A stretch of DNA of 32,249 nt from Zelonia costaricensis (Eukaryota; Euglenozoa; Kinetoplastea; Trypanosomatida; Trypanosomatidae). The notes beneath the pieces are model-generated. The model searched no databases, was not told the DNA's origin, and saw only the letters and a list, made by a program, of their open reading frames with translations. Position 1 is the stretch's first letter, and each line of letters opens with the position of its first letter. Made by a program: the position numbers and the translations under genes. The stretch covers positions 25,001-57,249 of the forward strand of contig JASAOO010003414.1 in NCBI GenBank assembly GCA_030849075.1, in the 5' to 3' direction. Positions 7,783 to 15,990 of the stretch are shown piece after piece.

Positions 7783-9216
7783 CTACCACCAGATGTACGC
7801 AGAGCTGGCGTACTGGGACCGCACTTGCTGCGCCCAGCCACGCTGGCGGTGCACGAGGGCCTCGTAGCGACGCAGCTGCCGATTTGTCGCATCCAGCCGC
7901 GCGGTGTTGAGCGCCACGAGCTGCTGCATGCTCAGCCCGACCACGAGGCCGAGCGCCCCACCCACCACAAGCCCCGAGGCGGCCATGCGCAGCGCCAGCA
8001 CGGAATCGCTCAGCACCCACCACGGCAGCACCCCCACCATCGCGCCCGAGCAGGCCAGGCCCATCACGTAGTTCGAGGTGGAGCGGCACTGCGCGTCGTG
8101 CAGGGGGAGGGTGTAGGTCTTGATCTGACGCATCAGCCGGTCGCCAACGCAGAAGGCGCAGGCGAAGAGCGCCGTGTTGCCGCCCCACTTCACCACACTC
8201 GCAAAGACAGACATGTTCAAGATGGACAAGACACCCACGCCGGACGCCTTCAGAAACTGCACGTCCACGTTCATGGCCTGGACCGCCTTGGCCGTGCCGT
8301 GCGCCAGTCCAATAGCGATACCGCACTTGGTGCTAAACCACACCACCGACGCGGCGGAGTCAAGAAACGGATCGAGCCCGTAGTAGTCCACGCGGGGACG
8401 GTACTCGTTCGCGACGCGCGTCAGCGGCCGCCCCGTCTCGATGGACTCCATCACGGCCATCCACGGCGTCTGGAGGACACCCCCGCTGCGGTGGGCGGCG
8501 GCGATGGTGGCGTACTCGCTGTTGCCCACCACCCCGGACGCGTGTGCGGCGGCGGCCGCCGTCGTTGCTGCTGGGTCGTTGCGGGGAATGACGCCGACGG
8601 GGTGCGCGGCCGAGGCTGGTGCGGGTGCTTGTTCAGCGTCATCGCTGTTGTTGCTGCTGCTGCCGGCACGCAGGCGGCGTGCCTCGTCCTCGAGTCGCTG
8701 CCGTGCCTCCACCTGCGACCGCGCGGCTGCCTCATCGAGGGGCTCCGCGAGGCCAAGATAGCGGCGCACGCGGTTCATGAAGCCGAACACGTCGTTGTCC
8801 GACTCGTAGCGCCGCTGCCGCTTCACCTCCTGAATCGCCTCGGCCACCGCCAGCTCCTTCTTGTACCTGTTCGACCAGTGCCCCGGCGCGTTGCGCTCCG
8901 CCTCCGTGAGCGGGCGGCCGTCGATACCGACGTCCTTGTCCTCCATCCACGTGGGTGGGCGGGTGTGCAGGTCTGGGCCGCTGATCAAGGTCGAGGAGTG
9001 GTCGGGCCGCTTCTTCTCCTCCGCGATGAAGCTGAAGATGCTGCTCAGGATCGTCATAGGGCGGCCATCGCTCGAGGCCTCGCCGCCGCCGGCGCTGTCG
9101 TACGTCAGCGGGGGCTCCGGCGGCTCTGCTGCCCCCGGCCTCGGCCCCACACGCGGCGAGCGCACGTCATCGAAGGGGTTGGAGTCCACCTTCACGGAGC
9201 CCTTCCCTGGTGCCAT
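7783..9216 (-). CDS. Membrane protein with Tim17/Tim22/Tim23-like C-terminal region
   Basis: This is a 477-residue protein. About the first 270 residues are soluble and partly low-complexity, with Pro/Asp-rich and Ala/Gln-rich stretches and a charged helical segment with SNRYKKELAVAEAIQE. The C-terminal 190 residues hold about four hydrophobic, glycine-rich segments: STKCGIAIGLAHGTAKAV, WGGNTALFACAFCVGDRL, NYVMGLACSGAMVGVLPW and AASGLVVGGALGLVVG. Their order and spacing resemble the Tim17/22/23 superfamily, where a WGG...F...D/R segment is followed by a polar loop and two GxxxG helices. That family forms inner-membrane protein translocases; complex I and outer-envelope relatives also exist. 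An atypical import subunit or complex I-associated protein is therefore possible. The family assignment is by eye and tentative, whereas the reading frame itself is solid. Confidence 0.75.
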   Translation of the reverse strand: MAPGKGSVKVDSNPFDDVRSPRVGPRPGAAEPPEPPLTYDSAGGGEASSDGRPMTILSSIFSFIAEEKKRPDHSSTLISGPDLHTRPPTWMEDKDVGIDGRPLTEAERNAPGHWSNRYKKELAVAEAIQEVKRQRRYESDNDVFGFMNRVRRYLGLAEPLDEAAARSQVEARQRLEDEARRLRAGSSSNNSDDAEQAPAPASAAHPVGVIPRNDPAATTAAAAAHASGVVGNSEYATIAAAHRSGGVLQTPWMAVMESIETGRPLTRVANEYRPRVDYYGLDPFLDSAASVVWFSTKCGIAIGLAHGTAKAVQAMNVDVQFLKASGVGVLSILNMSVFASVVKWGGNTALFACAFCVGDRLMRQIKTYTLPLHDAQCRSTSNYVMGLACSGAMVGVLPWWVLSDSVLALRMAASGLVVGGALGLVVGLSMQQLVALNTARLDATNRQLRRYEALVHRQRGWAQQVRSQYASSAYIWW

Positions 9217-9295
9217 GACTCAAATGTGCGTGTGTGTGTGCAAGGGTGCGTGTGATCGGTGTAGTGTGCTGTTGGCTACGAGCAGTCTGGCGACG

Positions 9296-9355
9296 CTGTG
9301 ATGGACAGCATGGAAAGGGGGCGGGGAGTTTAAGGAGAAGAAGAGGGGACGTGGT
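9296..9355 (-). promoter_or_regulatory. Predicted trans-splice acceptor of the Tim17-like gene
   Basis: The transcript-sense pyrimidine tract (complement of about 9316-9355) is followed by CAG with its AG at 9297-9296, the first AG after the tract. The 5' UTR would be about 79 nt. Confidence 0.55.
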
Positions 9356-9539
9356 GGGGCATGCAGTCAGGCACAGCGGCGGTGCGTGTATCGCGCCATC
9401 AGGTGAGGGTGCACGCACAGGAAGGTGAGCCTGCCTTGTTTGTGCCTGCCTCAGTCACGAGTCACACACGCACGCACAGTGTGTGTTCTCGCGCACACGA
9501 GACTCGGCATGGTCGCTCCTCGGCTGTTTGCTGCAAATC

Positions 9540-9590
9540 ACACAAACACACACACACACACACACACACACAAATACACACACACACACA
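9540..9590. repeat. CA/GT microsatellite
   Basis: This is a near-perfect CA dinucleotide repeat on the plus strand with one AAAT-type interruption. In the UBC12 transcript it is a UG repeat in the 3' UTR. Confidence 0.9.
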
Positions 9591-9802
9591 ATCGAGGGTG
9601 CAAGCATTAACAGATGAACGTCTCGGGAGAGCCACCGAGGACAGGGATGGGGGGAGGGGGGCGGTGGCGTGCGTGTGTGCGCAGGAGCCACGTCGAGAGC
9701 GGGAGCACCAAGAGGAAGGGACTCGGGGGTTCGTGCGCACCAGACCTCACCCTTCACCCCCGCCCCATACATACAAACACACACATACACAGACACTCGC
9801 TA

Positions 9803-10381
9803 CTAGATGGCATAGTTTCCACCCATCCACCGCTTCGCGATGGTGGTGAAGCGGCCGGGCTCATCCTTCAGAATTTGCGCCGCGGTCTTGGCCACGCCCG
9901 GCAGCGGGTCCTCGTAGTTGGGCACGGCGAAAAGCAGCTCGATGGCGACAACCATGTCCTTGATGGTGCACGTCGGCCGCCATTCCGTCTGCAGCCCGAG
10001 GCACACGCCCCAGTCCTCCTTGTTCTCGTCGCCCTCGATGTTCGGATGGAAGATGCGGCGCGGCCCGGTGTACCGCACCTTTGGCCCGCTGTACGGGAAG
10101 TCGTTCGAGAAGACGAGGCGAAAGTGGAAGGTCCCGCCCTGCCAGATGCCTCGGCTCGGGGTGTACGCAACGTGCACCACGTACCAGTTCATCGAGTCCA
10201 TCGTCACGACGCTCGAGACGCCGTCGAGTTTCTGCATGTCTGCCCGGATGCGGCCCTGAGCTGCGTTGAAGGTGCTCACCGACGCCGCGGTGGAGTTCGC
10301 GCTGGCGGACGGAGCCACCTCGCCGCGCTGCTGCGCCTCCAGCACCTGCTTCCGCTCCCGCGCCAGACGTGCAAGGCTCAT
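9803..10381 (-). CDS. UBC12: UBC12-like NEDD8-conjugating E2 enzyme
   Basis: The 192-residue E2 domain protein has the HPN motif (FHPNI, N114) and the active-site Cys C127 in WGVCLGLQ. UBC12-like features include the pre-core helix AQGRIRADMQKL (compare AQLRIQKDINEL in UBE2M), the TEWRPTCTIKDMV segment, PNYEDPLPGVA (compare PNPEDPLNKEA) and the C-terminal KRWMGGNYAI (compare RSMRGGYI). UBC12 takes NEDD8 from its E1 by thioester transfer and passes it to cullins, switching on SCF-type ubiquitin ligases. The spacing from HPN Asn to catalytic Cys is 13 residues rather than the usual 8, so an acidic loop is inserted beside the active site. The frame is open further upstream through an ambiguous base at 10425, but the ATG at 10381 lies 49 nt after a strong splice acceptor and begins the conserved part. 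Confidence 0.9.
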   Translation of the reverse strand: MSLARLARERKQVLEAQQRGEVAPSASANSTAASVSTFNAAQGRIRADMQKLDGVSSVVTMDSMNWYVVHVAYTPSRGIWQGGTFHFRLVFSNDFPYSGPKVRYTGPRRIFHPNIEGDENKEDWGVCLGLQTEWRPTCTIKDMVVAIELLFAVPNYEDPLPGVAKTAAQILKDEPGRFTTIAKRWMGGNYAI

Positions 10382-10424
10382 CGCGGCGATGGCGTGTGTG
10401 TGTGTGCGTGAGTCGGTGTGGATT

Positions 10425-10425
10425 N
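10425..10425. other. Ambiguous base (N)
   Basis: A single undetermined base lies in the UBC12 leader, ten bases before a run of G. It does not affect the chosen coding region. Confidence 0.99.
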
Positions 10426-10430
10426 TAGGA

Positions 10431-10507
10431 CTGAGGGGGGGGGGCGAGCAACAAGCAAGAGGCGTACGAGTAGAGTGAGTTGGGAAGAAAGAAAGAAGGA
10501 GAGGTGG
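10431..10507 (-). promoter_or_regulatory. Predicted trans-splice acceptor of UBC12
   Basis: In the transcript, a CU-rich tract (complement of about 10481-10507) and a C10 run precede CAG with its AG at 10432-10431. There is no earlier AG after the tract. The 5' UTR would be 49 nt and contain CA repeats. Confidence 0.65.
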
Positions 10508-11737
10508 CGTGCTGATGATGATGACAGGAAAGAGGAGGGAGGGAGGGAGAACGCGGGTACGTGTATGTGTTGTGTGCTTGATAGGTCCACGCTCTACGAG
10601 AAAAGGGCAGGTGGAGGAATGCGGAGCTGCGTGCGTGGGGTACCTGGTTGTGTGCGGCTTCCAGCACACACACACACGGCAGCAACACAACGAAGAGCTG
10701 CACGAGAGAGAGCGATGGGAAGGGGGGGGGCGCTGGAAGTAAAGGTCCTTGCGTGCCAGCAGACACCGCGGCGGGTGCACACACAGCTCCTTCTTCTCTC
10801 CTTCGGTCGAAGCCCACTGCCGTGGACACAGACGTGTGCACGCACGCGTACACAAGTGCACAGGCTTCCGACGTGCTGGCCTCAACTCTGAGGAGGCGTG
10901 TGTATGAGGCGCCGACGAGGGTCTCGGCCGCCCTCGCAGTGACTCCGCTGAAGACGCAGAGCGAGAAAGCGCGTCGGTGCTGTCAACGACTTCGACTTCC
11001 ACCCCCACCCCACAATACACGCGCACACAGACACAGGCGTCTGGGGCTCGTGCGTGCGGACGGGTGTGCCGCACACCGCTGCTCGTGTGGGTGGCTTCTC
11101 GTTCTTTTGTGTGTCTACTTGCGTGTGTGTGTGTTTGCTTGTTGCGTGTCTCTGCTAATGCGGCCCTCTCGTCCTCGCCCGCTCCCTCCTGGACACGTGT
11201 GCGGGGGTCCGTGCGTGGCGGACGTCAGCCCCTCCTCCATCCACCCGTGGGGGAACGAGGCGTGAGGAGTAAGATATTCGCCTACGTGTGCGTGCGTGGT
11301 GGTGAGCGTCGTCGTGGCGGCGGTGTCCGCTCTCTCTGCGAGCCTGGACGGAGGGAAAGAAGGTGGCGCGAGTTCACACATCGAGGGAGGAAAGACAGAT
11401 GAGCGCGTGTGCGTGTGTGTGTACTCATGCTCGGGACAACGGGTTCAGCCAGTAGTGACCTCTTCCCTTTGCCTCAAAGCGCCATACAAACACACATACA
11501 CACACACATGCAAACGCACAAAGCGCGCGGCAGACACCGCATCAGCAGCATCGCACGCCGTGAGAAAAGCTGGAAAATAGGCAGAAGACGGTGAGGGGGC
11601 GCAGCGGGGGCCACACACATCAGCAGTACGCGAGGTAGATGGTACAAAGCCGTGGCCGACTTCTCACTCCCCCCTCCTCCCCCTGTTCTCCCACGGTCTG
11701 GGATGTCCGCGACACCGGAGATCTAGAGGCAAACGGT

Positions 11738-11772
11738 TTTTGGGGGGAGGGGAGGGGAGGGGAGGGATGGGG
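11738..11772 (+). repeat. GGGGA-type G-rich repeat, potential G-quadruplex
   Basis: A G6 run is followed by several G4 blocks separated by single A, all on the plus strand. It lies in the 3' UTR region of the CDC20-like gene, where the mRNA is C-rich and the template strand is G-rich. Confidence 0.7.
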
Positions 11773-11994
11773 TGTATCGTACAAAGGGTGGGGTGAGGGG
11801 AAGGCAAGAGGAAACAAACTAAAAAGAAGAAGAGAGAGATGACACACACAAACACACACGTGGACGAGCAAACAGACTTGACACACACACACAGTTGTCA
11901 ACGTCATTAGGGCGCACGGCAGCATACATGCGCGCACACACATACACAAACACACACGATGTGAGGGAATCGTCACGCCGACGGTACGCCATCA

Positions 11995-14640
11995 TCACCG
12001 TAGCTCGACCTCCTCGTTCAAGAAGGAGAAGCTGCCGCGGTCCTGGGAAAGGCTGCCGCACCGCGCCGACGCGCGGGTACGTAGGCATCCAGGGGGGCTG
12101 AGAGTGGGAGCGCCACCCGGGCTGCTGCTGCCGCCTGTGAGTCCAGCACCACCGCCCACTCCGACCCCAGTGCCAGCGCCGCCGACTGCGCTGTACCCGC
12201 TGCGGTACAGGTGCGGGGACGACTCGCGCAGCTCACTCGCTGGGAAGCAGCGCCAGAATCGCAGCGTCTCGTCGCCGGCCGCCGACACCACCGTCTGGCC
12301 GTCCGCGGACAGGGTGAGGTGCAGGACGCGGGACGTGTGACCAATGAGGTTGGCAATGCGGCGCAGCGACGGGTAGCGCCAGATGCTCAGCTGGTTGTCG
12401 GTGTAGCCGTGCGCCGTGACCAGCTCGGTGCCGGCGCGGTTCCACACCACTCCACAAATCTGACTGCCGGTGTTGATGTGGTGCACGCACTCGCCCGTTG
12501 CCGCGTTCCAAAATCGCAGCGTCTTGTCGTGCGAGCCGCCACCGCTGGCGAGGAGGGCGGGCTGGGCCGGGTTCCAGCACAGCGCCTTCACCGCCGCCGT
12601 GTGCTGGTTCAGATAGAAGACGGGCTGGCACGTGCTGCGGCGGAGGGCGCCCCCACCACCACCTGCACCTGTGGTGCCACTTCGACCCAGGCTGCCCTCG
12701 CTCCCGCTGATGGTGCCACCGCCGCCGGTGGTCAGGGCGCGACGGTCCCACAGCAGCAGCTGATTGTCGTTGCCACCGCTCGCCAGCATCGCACCGGTGG
12801 GCGACCACTTCAGCCCGCACACCTCCGTCTCATGCGCCCGCAGCACCGCCGCTACACTCGCCGATGCGGACGGGGCCGCCGGCGACGCGGTGGGGTCCGC
12901 CGTGTCCCGCTCCCGCACGTCACGTAGCACGACGGTGCTGTCACGGCTGCCGGAGGCGAGCAGCCAGCCCCCCTGCGGTTCCCACGCAAGCGAGACGGTG
13001 CGGTCAAGGTGATGCCGGTACGTGTGCACGAGCTGCTGTGTCTCGACGTCCCACACCTCCACCGCACCGGTGTTGCGGCCCACGGCGAGGTGGGACCCGT
13101 CTGGTGCCCAGTTCAATCCGCACACGAGCGACGCGTTGGCAGACCGCCCATTTTGGTGGCGGCCGCCACCGCCGGTGGACACGATGCGGGGCAGCTCCGT
13201 GATGCCGCACGTCTTGGCGTTCCACAAGTACACGCAGTTCTGAAGCGCGACGCTGAGCACGTCGGACGTGGCAGACCAGTCGATGAGGTTCATGTAGAAG
13301 TCGTCCTCCATGTCGGCAGCATCGAGAATGCGCTCCGGCGTGTGCGGGATGACGCGGAACGACGGCGTGGTGAAGTTGCGCGTGCGGTTGCACTCGAAGA
13401 CGACCCCAAGCGACGCGTCGAAGCGCGCCCCCTCCGCTGTGCCGAAGAGGTTGACGTCGGAGGTAGCCAGCGGCACTCGCCCACTCTGCAGCGGCGACGA
13501 GCTCAGCCGCTGTAGGTTCTCGAGGTCGCCTACGCCGCGGAGCTCCGCTTCGTCTTCTTCTGCCGCTGCGGCGACGCTGCTGTGGTGGTTGTCGCCGTGG
13601 CGCCGAAGTTGGCGCCACGCGTCCTCGTCGTCGTCGCCGTTCTCGTCCGCTGCACCACTGACACCGCCGCGCGTCTGTGGGCCGTGCAGCACCGCAGACA
13701 CGCCCAAGCCGCGCGCGCGGCTCTCCTCGTCGCCGTCGCTGTTGTCGTCGTCGCTGAATGACGACACGCGCGGCGGTGGTGGTGGCCGGCGGCCGCTTGG
13801 GCTGCGTGGCTGCTGCGGGCGGAGTGCTGTGTCGTTGACCGGCAGCACCGTCGTCTGGGCGACATCGGCGAAGAGGGTGCGGGCCAGCTTGCTGGTGTAC
13901 GGCTCCAGCTCCATCGCATACGGCGCCGGGCTGCCGCCCCCGGGGACGGCGCCGTCGTCGTCGCCGTAGTCGTGCCGCGGCAGGGACGGGCTGCTGCCGC
14001 TCCGGTCGCGGCTGCTGCGCAGGGCGCTGGCGGGGTCAAGGTGCATCTTGGCGAACATACCGCTCAGCTGCGCGCTGCTGCCGCGTGGCGTGTGCGCGAG
14101 GCTGCCGGCGCGGGAGAGACTCAGTCGCGGGCGGGGCGAGGCAGCTGTCCCGCCGCCGCCACCGCCGCGGGAGGCGCTGCGTGCGTCCCGGTACGGCCCA
14201 GGCGCGCCGCCGTACACGGCGTCGTCAAGGGAGGGGGAGGCGGAAAGGAGGGACGACGACGGGTCGCGCGAGGAGCTGCGCAGCGCGCGCAGCTGCTGGG
14301 CTGCGCGGATGGCCATGGGGGTGTGCCGCTCACGCGACGTGAGCAGGAAGTGCGCCAGCGACGTGCCCTGCCGCGTGCTCGCTGCCACGTAGCGGTCCGC
14401 GGAGGTGCGGGAGGGGATGGGGGCGACCGGGGTCGGGGACAGGCGCCCATTGCGCTGCGTGCCGTGGCGGCTGCCGGCGTTGTGGGCGCCGGCAGGCGAG
14501 AAGGGAGAGGATGCGCCACGCGGGGCTGCAGCGGCAAAGGCGTTGGGCGTGACCCCCTCCGGCCACCGCGGCGCGGGTGAGGACGGCGAAGCGAAGGCGG
14601 CGGCAGCACGCGTGCCACGCGGCGGCGTACCCAAGTCCAT
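11995..14640 (-). CDS. CDC20: Cdc20/Cdh1 (Fizzy) family activator of the anaphase-promoting complex
   Basis: This 881-residue protein has a C-terminal seven-blade WD40 propeller (about 425-830). Its first blade carries family hallmarks such as RILDAADMEDDFYMNLIDWS and CVYLWNAKT. Later blades have HETEVCGLKWSP, LASGGNDNQLLLWD, TGSQICGVVWN and GDETLRFW, all as in Cdh1/Cdc20. The segment YTSKLARTLFADV (248-260) matches the conserved N-terminal segment LLRTALFGP-like of Cdh1 proteins. These proteins bind the APC/C and present D-box and KEN-box substrates for ubiquitination at mitotic exit. A C-box-like site, DRYVAAS (82-88), is degenerate. The protein ends in Leu-Arg, close to the Ile-Arg tail used by activators. 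The long Ser/Pro/Gly/Asp-rich N-terminal half and inserts between blades make it much longer than the usual 450-550 residues. Cdc20 versus Cdh1 cannot be decided. The frame extends to 14985, but that part is leader sequence. Confidence 0.93.
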   Translation of the reverse strand: MDLGTPPRGTRAAAAFASPSSPAPRWPEGVTPNAFAAAAPRGASSPFSPAGAHNAGSRHGTQRNGRLSPTPVAPIPSRTSADRYVAASTRQGTSLAHFLLTSRERHTPMAIRAAQQLRALRSSSRDPSSSLLSASPSLDDAVYGGAPGPYRDARSASRGGGGGGTAASPRPRLSLSRAGSLAHTPRGSSAQLSGMFAKMHLDPASALRSSRDRSGSSPSLPRHDYGDDDGAVPGGGSPAPYAMELEPYTSKLARTLFADVAQTTVLPVNDTALRPQQPRSPSGRRPPPPPRVSSFSDDDNSDGDEESRARGLGVSAVLHGPQTRGGVSGAADENGDDDEDAWRQLRRHGDNHHSSVAAAAEEDEAELRGVGDLENLQRLSSSPLQSGRVPLATSDVNLFGTAEGARFDASLGVVFECNRTRNFTTPSFRVIPHTPERILDAADMEDDFYMNLIDWSATSDVLSVALQNCVYLWNAKTCGITELPRIVSTGGGGRHQNGRSANASLVCGLNWAPDGSHLAVGRNTGAVEVWDVETQQLVHTYRHHLDRTVSLAWEPQGGWLLASGSRDSTVVLRDVRERDTADPTASPAAPSASASVAAVLRAHETEVCGLKWSPTGAMLASGGNDNQLLLWDRRALTTGGGGTISGSEGSLGRSGTTGAGGGGGALRRSTCQPVFYLNQHTAAVKALCWNPAQPALLASGGGSHDKTLRFWNAATGECVHHINTGSQICGVVWNRAGTELVTAHGYTDNQLSIWRYPSLRRIANLIGHTSRVLHLTLSADGQTVVSAAGDETLRFWRCFPASELRESSPHLYRSGYSAVGGAGTGVGVGGGAGLTGGSSSPGGAPTLSPPGCLRTRASARCGSLSQDRGSFSFLNEEVELR

Positions 14641-14697
14641 GGCGCCGCGTATCTGCGTCTGTGTCTGTTTGCGACCGTGAGGGGTGAAGGGGTGGAT

Positions 14698-14745
14698 CTT
14701 CGGGGACGCAAGTGCGAGGGGGGGGGGGGAGGGTGGAGAGAGAGA
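14698..14745 (-). promoter_or_regulatory. Predicted trans-splice acceptor of the CDC20-like gene
   Basis: The transcript-sense CU tract and C12 run (complement of 14712-14745) are followed by the first AG (AAG) at 14699-14698, giving a 57-nt 5' UTR. CAGs 24-50 nt from the ATG are alternatives. Confidence 0.5.
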
Positions 14746-15693
14746 AGAAGGTACCTGTCCCGTGCGCGAAGTAGTCGGCGGTCCTCTCGCCCGCGAAACC
14801 ACAACGCGGCAAGAGTTGTACGAAGGAGAGACGCAGAAGTCCAGAGTAGTCCCCGGTGACTCACGCCGCCGCCGCTCCACACGAGTCTGCCTCGCCGAGG
14901 AAGACACGCAGAAGAAGAGAAACACGAAGTGAAGAGCAGAAGGACGTACACACCCAGCCGCCAACACACACACACACACACACACTCACTCACACTCGAA
15001 CGCAACCGATCAGTATCGTCCTTGAGGTTGACGCGAGACGTGAGCGCAAAGTGTTCCTTAAAGGCGTGGACGGACTGCTGAGTGTGGCGTGTACACGACG
15101 GCTAGGGGGCGGAGACCGATGGGGGGAGAAGGGGTGGTCGGGACAATGTCGGGGTGAGGCGGGGGGAGCGTCGAGAGACGCGGTGCGCGTGAAGGCTGAG
15201 AAGCCGATGACAACAAAAAAACGAAAAGGAGGACGAGGCGGCGGCGGCGGAAGCCGAAGTGAAAACGGGCAAACCGCGTTGAACGCCCGCACTGAGTGGG
15301 CGCAGCTGGCCGAGGTGATGGTGCAGCGAGAAGAGGAAGGGAAGGGGGTGGCAGTGACGTGTGCGTGTGCGTGTGTGTGTCTACAGAGCAGGTAAAGCGG
15401 GGCCGGTGTGAGTGGAGGGGGGGGGGATGGAGGACACGGCGGTGATGTCAGTACACACGCGCACACACGAACGAGCACGCACCAGTCAGTACTAGGTGAA
15501 CTCCGCTGCCTGAGGATAACAGACGTCGATGTAGGGAGGAGTGCAGCCGCACACCGCAAGCGATCGAGTAGAGCGAGGGCGAGGGATGTGTGTGTAAAGT
15601 GAGTGACGAGGTGGAGAGAGACAGATGGAGTGCCTCGCCGGCACGCTGAGGACGGTGTTGACGGTTGCAGGAGACCCCCCCCCACACACACGT

Positions 15694-15990
15694 TCACGGC
15701 AGACTGACGACCCTCTCGCTTCGATTTCGAAACTCTGGCGTCTCAGCGACCGTGCACCGAAGCCATGTCGGCGCTGATGCGTTGCGCTTCTGGGCCACTT
15801 CCACACCCTTGACGGCGTGTGCTCTGCCGTTAGCCATCGGCGAGCCTCTGTGGGATGATGAGCCTTGGCAGCGACATGCTCACCCCGTCACAAGTCTGCT
15901 CCGTGTGCGCGCCTACGCAAAAGAGCGGGCCCATCGACTCTTTCTCTTTCCTATTCTGTTGTGGGCAAAGACGAGAAGCAAGAACAAACA
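15694..15990 (-). other. Candidate small spliced transcript with short ORFs
   Basis: In transcript sense, a tract rich in U and C (complement of about 15962-15990) ends in CAG with its AG at 15957-15956, a good acceptor pattern inside the 5.6 kb gap. About 20 nt downstream an ATG opens a 34-codon frame (ending at 15830). An overlapping 47-codon frame runs 15837-15694 and is not repeat-like (starts MANGRAHAVKGVEV). I recognise neither peptide. It could be a small gene, an RNA, or an alternative site within the kinase 3' UTR. Confidence 0.2.

Larger units (their letters stand above)
9217..9802. other. Intergenic region: UBC12 3' UTR and leader of the Tim17-like gene
   Basis: No gene is seen. 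The main feature is a long CA repeat on the plus strand (about 9540-9590, interrupted near 9572), which is UG-rich in the UBC12 3' UTR. A smaller GT block at about 9228-9242 gives CA in the leader of the Tim17-like gene. Confidence 0.6.
10382..11994. other. Long intergenic region: CDC20-like 3' UTR and UBC12 leader
   Basis: I see no gene in these 1.6 kb. The part next to the CDC20-like stop (about 11843-11963) is rich in CA on the plus strand, so UG in the mRNA. A GGGGA repeat at 11738-11772 could form a quadruplex on the template strand. GT repeats at about 10393-10410 give CA in the UBC12 leader. The longer frames are rich in Cys, Val, Thr and His from repeat translation. Confidence 0.5.

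Noticed and set aside
7570..9255. Plus-strand frame of 561 codons
   Set aside because: It is antisense to the Tim17-like gene; codon-position mirroring in GC-rich genes produces such frames.
9540..9590. CRISPR-like or telomere-like array
   Set aside because: It is a simple CA dinucleotide repeat without spacers or a telomeric unit.
10382..11074. N-terminal extension of UBC12 by 231 codons
   Set aside because: It is repeat-like, crosses an undetermined base and a predicted splice acceptor, and E2 homology begins after 10381.
14641..14985. N-terminal extension of the CDC20-like protein by 115 codons
   Set aside because: It is low-complexity and crosses the pyrimidine tract and predicted acceptor at 14698.
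15715..15745. Possible tRNA T-loop-like sequence (GCTTCGATTTCGAA)
   Set aside because: It does not match the B-box consensus well, and no cloverleaf partner stems or A-box were found nearby.
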